In this document: positions 39,414 to 42,012 of the stretch, piece after piece
Layout: each line of letters starts with the position of its first letter
Position numbering within the stretch: the stretch's first letter is position 1
Assembly (NCBI GenBank): GCA_039933515.1
Contig: JBDTNY010000134.1
Coordinates: 1 to 42,012, forward strand
DNA: 42,012 nucleotides
Source: JAOUEA01 sp039933515
GTDB taxonomy: Bacteria > Actinomycetota > UBA4738 > HRBIN12
Direction: 5' to 3'
Translations under genes and position numbers: made by a program
The notes under the pieces: model-generated
Databases searched by the model: none
Told to the model about the DNA's origin: nothing
Seen by the model: the letters and a program-made list of their open reading frames with translations, nothing else

Positions 39414-39608
39414 GTGGTCGAATGGGTGTTCATCGACGAGGCGGGCAACGAGGGCGGGGTCTCGGAGGCGTTCGGGACCCAGGCCGAGGCCGAGGCGTGG
39501 TTCGGGACCTCGTGGGAGTCGCTGTCGGCCGACGGCACGGCCGAAGTCTCGCTGCGCGAGGTGGGAGGCGCCGAGGAGATCTATCGGATGAGCCTGGCGG
39601 CCGGATGA
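39414..39608 (+). CDS. Small conserved-type protein (64 residues), function unknown
   Basis: GTG 39414 follows the excellent site GAGGAGGGGAG and opens a 64-residue frame (VEWVFIDEAGNEGGVSEAFG, then QAEAEAWFGTSWESL and VSLREVGGAEEIYRMSLA). The pattern (short beta strand, SEAF...EAEAWFG...W, ...YRMSL) is like small cytoplasmic proteins found widely in actinobacteria without known role. It starts 14 nt after the GH5 stop, so it may be co-transcribed. Confidence 0.65.
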   Translation: MVEWVFIDEAGNEGGVSEAFGTQAEAEAWFGTSWESLSADGTAEVSLREVGGAEEIYRMSLAAG

Positions 39609-39658
39609 GGCCGCGTGTGGCATTGTGAGGGGACATCCCGCCCACGGAAGGGGCAGTC

Positions 39659-39796
39659 ATGGCCAGTAAGGACAAAGGCGGCGGCAAGGGTTCCAAGACG
39701 GCGGCGAGCAAGAGCCTGAAGGAGAAACGCGCCGCCAAGAAATCGAAGGGGAGCTCGGGCTCGTCCGGCTCCAACTTCAGCGTCGGCGGCAAGTAG
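39659..39796 (+). CDS. Lys/Ser-rich 45-residue protein
   Basis: ATG 39659, preceded by GGAAGGGG at 6 nt, opens a 45-codon frame: MASKDKGGGKGSKTAASKSL, then KEKRAAKKSKGSSGSSGSN and FSVGGK. The core SLKEKRAAKKSK resembles tiny basic proteins common in actinobacteria. It is highly positively charged in the middle with a disordered Ser/Gly tail and could bind nucleic acid (inference). Too short for ordinary gene callers. Confidence 0.65.
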   Translation: MASKDKGGGKGSKTAASKSLKEKRAAKKSKGSSGSSGSNFSVGGK

Positions 39797-39821
39797 GTCC
39801 CTCGGGCCGCGCCGGGCATCT

Positions 39822-40217
39822 ATGCGTACGGTTCTCCGCTGGGCGCTCGGCGTCTTCATGCTGTTCGCCGGTACCTCGCACCTCCGCTCGCCCGATGCGT
39901 TCCTCGGGCAGGTACCGGCGTGGCTCCCGATGCGCACGCCGATCATCTGGGTGAGCGGCATCATCGAGATCGCACTCGGGCTGGCGGTCCTGCTGACCCG
40001 TGATGCGCGGCGGCGCACGGCGGGGCGGGCGCTCGCGATCTTCCTCGTGGGAGTCTTCCCGGGGAACCTGTATCAGGCGATCGCCGGCACCGACGCGTTC
40101 GGACTCGACACGCCGGCGAAGCGATGGGGGCGGCTGGTGGTGCAGCCGGCGCTCGTGGCTGGCGCCCTTTGGTCCACCGGGGCGTGGCCGCGTCGCCGAG
40201 AGCGCGCGGACACCTAG
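39822..40217 (+). CDS. DoxX-family membrane protein
   Basis: A 131-residue membrane protein with four hydrophobic segments: VLRWALGVFMLFAGTSHLRS, then the PIIWVSGIIEIALGLAVLLT helix, GRALAIFLVGVFPGNLYQAI and VVQPALVAGALWSTGAW. The opening FAGTSHLRSPDAFLGQVPAWLP is typical of DoxX-like small membrane proteins. A role in thiol or quinone redox is known for some family members; not shown here. Convergent with the next gene. Confidence 0.82.
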   Translation: MRTVLRWALGVFMLFAGTSHLRSPDAFLGQVPAWLPMRTPIIWVSGIIEIALGLAVLLTRDARRRTAGRALAIFLVGVFPGNLYQAIAGTDAFGLDTPAKRWGRLVVQPALVAGALWSTGAWPRRRERADT

Positions 40218-40236
40218 CCGTCGCCGCTCGCGCGGC

Positions 40237-40461
40237 TCAGGGGACGAAGCCGAAGACCGTCCCGGGCGCTCCGCTGCCGTTGCGGTTCAGCGGGCCGCCG
40301 ACAACGATCCAGCCTCCGGTCGTCGGCATCGCGCCGAGGTTCGTGAGGATCTCCAGGGTCAGGCGGTGACGCCGGAGCGTGAGCCTCGTCTCGAGGAACA
40401 TCGGGTCGAGCGTCGGTCGGTGGACGACCTTCGAGACGACCTCACCGGGCTGGATCGTCAC
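40237..40461 (-). CDS. Hypothetical protein or gene remnant (74 residues)
   Basis: GTG 40461 opens a 74-residue frame: TIQPGEVVSKVVHRPTLDPM, then ETRLTLRRHRLTLEILTNLG and GGWIVVGGPLNRNGSG. It looks like a real beta-rich fragment but has no clear Shine-Dalgarno, and the frame upstream is closed by a stop after about 11 codons. It could be the tail of a decayed gene. It ends 19 nt from the DoxX stop. Confidence 0.35.
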   Translation of the reverse strand: MTIQPGEVVSKVVHRPTLDPMFLETRLTLRRHRLTLEILTNLGAMPTTGGWIVVGGPLNRNGSGAPGTVFGFVP

Positions 40462-40585
40462 GGCACCCGCGAAGCCCCTGGATCGTGGTGTGGGTCATCG
40501 GTTACCTACGGCAGGGCGGACGGCCCCAGGACCAGCTACCGCCGGCGCAGCCAGCCCGCCCGCGGTGTCGTGCCTTCGTCCGGGG

Positions 40586-40960
40586 TCAGAGGCGTCCGCC
40601 GACGAGCCGTGTCAGCGCCAGCCGGGCGACGGGCGCGTAGGCGAGCACGAGCGGTGCGGGTCCCTCGATCACGACCGCGGTGACGCCGTCGTCGACCTCG
40701 TGGTCGATCGTCATGTGCGCGAGGCCGACCCGCACGCGCCACGTCCACCGCCGGGCGGTCTCGTCGAACCTCGTCACCTCGAACCGCACCTTCACGCCCA
40801 GGACGCCCTCGACCTCACCCCGCACGCCCATCGCGATCGGACCGAGGGGCTCGACCCGGCGGATCTGGGGCGCCCAGGCGGCCCAGCGCGAGGTGTCGGC
40901 ATAGGCTGCCCACATTGCCTCGGCGGTCGCAGGTCCGCGCACTTGGATCCGGGTCCGCAT
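40586..40960 (-). CDS. SRPBCC-family protein (polyketide_cyc2-like)
   Basis: A 124-residue Bet v1-fold protein: RIQVRGPATAEAMWAAYADT, SRWAAWAPQIRRVEPLGPI, then GVLGVKVRFEVTRFDETARR and a final helix APLVLAYAPVARLALTRLVG. Ligand unknown. ATG 40960 is preferred over GTG 40963 because TAGGCT (40967-40972) ends 6 nt before it, a leaderless arrangement. Confidence 0.8.
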   Translation of the reverse strand: MRTRIQVRGPATAEAMWAAYADTSRWAAWAPQIRRVEPLGPIAMGVRGEVEGVLGVKVRFEVTRFDETARRWTWRVRVGLAHMTIDHEVDDGVTAVVIEGPAPLVLAYAPVARLALTRLVGGRL

Positions 40961-40966
40961 CACGGG

Positions 40967-40972
40967 AGCCTA
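40967..40972 (-). promoter_or_regulatory. Leaderless -10 box of the SRPBCC gene at 40586-40960
   Basis: Minus strand TAGGCT, 6 nt before ATG 40960. Confidence 0.45.
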
Positions 40973-41000
40973 TCCCGCGGACGCCACCGAGGGGTCGGAG

Positions 41001-41024
41001 AGGGCGGACCCGCGGGTCCGCCCT
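41001..41024. terminator. Perfect 24-bp palindrome, probable terminator
   Basis: AGGGCGGACCCG (41001-41012) is followed at once by its exact reverse complement (41013-41024). It lies 24 nt downstream of the stop of the minus-strand secreted protein, so as RNA it would form a 12-bp stem with a minimal loop. There is no T tract. A protein-binding dyad is an alternative. Confidence 0.5.
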
Positions 41025-41047
41025 CCGTCGAGCGAGTGGCGCCTGAC

Positions 41048-41911
41048 CTACAGGTCCCAGTTCGCGATCTTGCCGAGCGATGATGCCTTGATCCCTGCGA
41101 GCAATGGGCTTCCGGCGGTCACCGAGTCGAACAGCGGCGCGGAGGCGAGCGCTCCCTCGTTCTTGCCGCTCATCGCGGTGAAGAGCATCAGGTAGCGCGT
41201 CTTGCCGGCCGGGACCGACAGCGAATAGTCGAACGTGAAGCACGTCTGGTCGTTCCCGAGCGCGGTCACGATGTTGTCCACGTGCACGCGGGCGCGCTTG
41301 CCGGACAGCACCCACGTCAGTGCCGGGTCGCTAGGATCGACGGCGTTGTCGCTGGACACCACCCATCGGTCGGCCTTCGTGTAGCTCGCATCGCCGCTGC
41401 TGGATCCGCGGACCTGCGTGCTGCCGTCCGAGCCCAGGTCGGAATCCCACTCGACCGTGAGCGCCTGCGTCGTCACGTCGTTGTTCTGGAACCGCACCAA
41501 GGTTCGGAGCGTATCCGTGCCCGGGAGCACGCGATCCCACCGATGAACCGAGAGCAGCGGGAAGGTGGCGTCGTCCGCGGTCGCGATCGCTTCCTTGGCC
41601 AGCGGAGCGCCCGGGATCTCGCCGTCGAGGTCGTCGAACGGAGTAGCACCGATCGCGAGGATGAGGCCGTTGTCGAACGCGTCGTCGCGGTTCTTGTACG
41701 TGCCGTCGGCCACAGGTGAGAAGCCGGTCTGTGCGCAGCCGGTGGCGCCGACGGCCGAGTCCCACGTACTGGGCGATGCGCCTTCCAGGGTCGCGCCGCC
41801 CAGGGCCACGAACGATCGCGTCGCCAGGGCTGGCGGCGCCGACACCAGCGCGAACGCAGTCACCACCCCCACGGCGATCGTGCTGAGGACATGCGTGCGG
41901 GCCGTTCCCAT
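41048..41911 (-). CDS. Secreted protein of unknown function
   Basis: A 287-residue secreted protein with signal peptide (THVLSTIAVGVVTAFALVSA followed by PPALA). The mature part is beta-rich with motifs DNGLILAIGATPFDDLDGEI, RTLVRFQNNDVTTQALTVEW and KTRYLMLFTAMSGKNEGALA; this looks like a surface adhesion or S-layer-like beta sandwich, but I recognise no family. Two Cys (TGCAQTGF, QTCFTF). GAGGAGG precedes ATG 41911 and a TAGGGT box lies upstream. The last 100 bases of the window show no further gene. Confidence 0.75.
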   Translation of the reverse strand: MGTARTHVLSTIAVGVVTAFALVSAPPALATRSFVALGGATLEGASPSTWDSAVGATGCAQTGFSPVADGTYKNRDDAFDNGLILAIGATPFDDLDGEIPGAPLAKEAIATADDATFPLLSVHRWDRVLPGTDTLRTLVRFQNNDVTTQALTVEWDSDLGSDGSTQVRGSSSGDASYTKADRWVVSSDNAVDPSDPALTWVLSGKRARVHVDNIVTALGNDQTCFTFDYSLSVPAGKTRYLMLFTAMSGKNEGALASAPLFDSVTAGSPLLAGIKASSLGKIANWDL

Positions 41912-42012
41912 GCCGGACCTCCTCTACCTCCGGTGACGCCACTGACCCTACCCCCCCAACACGGGGTCCATGCGTCTCGTACCCCTCGAAGTCGGGGACT
42001 CGACCGATATCG

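Noticed and set aside
1..42012. CRISPR arrays, insertion sequences, tRNA-linked attachment sites
   Set aside because: No regularly spaced repeats, transposase or integrase frames, or tRNA genes were found on reading both strands.

Overview
The window is a 42 kb piece of a high-GC chromosome from an actinobacterium, probably an uncultured or environmental lineage. Three things point that way. The chaperone genes lie in the order dnaK-grpE-dnaJ-hspR, typical of Actinomycetota. Many genes start exactly where transcription should start (a TANNNT box 6-7 nt before ATG/GTG), as in leaderless actinobacterial mRNAs. The secreted glycosidase carries Ig-like repeats of the GTW...YQWQRC type that are common in Thermoleophilia. 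The exact class cannot be fixed by reading alone. No tRNA, rRNA, IS element, phage gene or CRISPR array was seen, so this is core and accessory chromosome rather than a mobile island.

Layout. 1-1086: a NarL-type response regulator (cut by the window edge) and its histidine kinase, minus strand. 1241-6102: heat-shock operon dnaK, a 34-codon micro-ORF resembling a collapsed Hsp20, grpE, dnaJ, hspR and a GNAT acetyltransferase, behind a promoter that overlaps a HAIR-like HspR operator. 6208-7681: a membrane-anchored unknown protein and LemA. 7703-9982 (minus): a secreted protein and an MFS exporter. 10015-11814: an MBL-fold hydrolase, a DUF2090 aldolase-like protein and a dodecin. 11846-15123 (minus): an SsuC/SsuB-like ABC importer led by a YezD protein, then a Na/Pi-type symporter; both units have the same unusual leader element between their -10 box and a strong hairpin. 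15436-19246: a small secreted protein, a flavodoxin, a membrane protein, a TfoX_N protein and a secreted GH25 muramidase. 19399-23084: a three-subunit molybdenum hydroxylase (L-M-S). 23111-27147: a TolB-like propeller protein, an SDR, an SRPBCC protein, a universal stress protein and a TauE/SafE permease. 27228-32151: a PotD-PotB-PotC-like importer with an XRE-cupin regulator but no ATPase, next to a DmdA/GcvT-like methyltransferase. 32311-41911: mostly secreted or envelope proteins (InlB-type repeat protein, L,D-transpeptidase, GGxF propeller, GH5 glycosidase) mixed with ArfB, an oxidoreductase, DoxX and several tiny proteins.

How the parts work together. The heat-shock operon is a self-regulated folding machine. 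The middle of the window looks like a scavenging heterotroph: oxyanion/sulfur-type uptake (YezD-SsuBC, Na/Pi-like symporter, TauE), polyamine- or methylated-compound uptake and demethylation, and oxidation by a molybdenum hydroxylase. The most unusual items are the duplicated leader element at 13676-13744 and 15022-15123, and the Hsp20-like micro-ORF wedged between dnaK and grpE.
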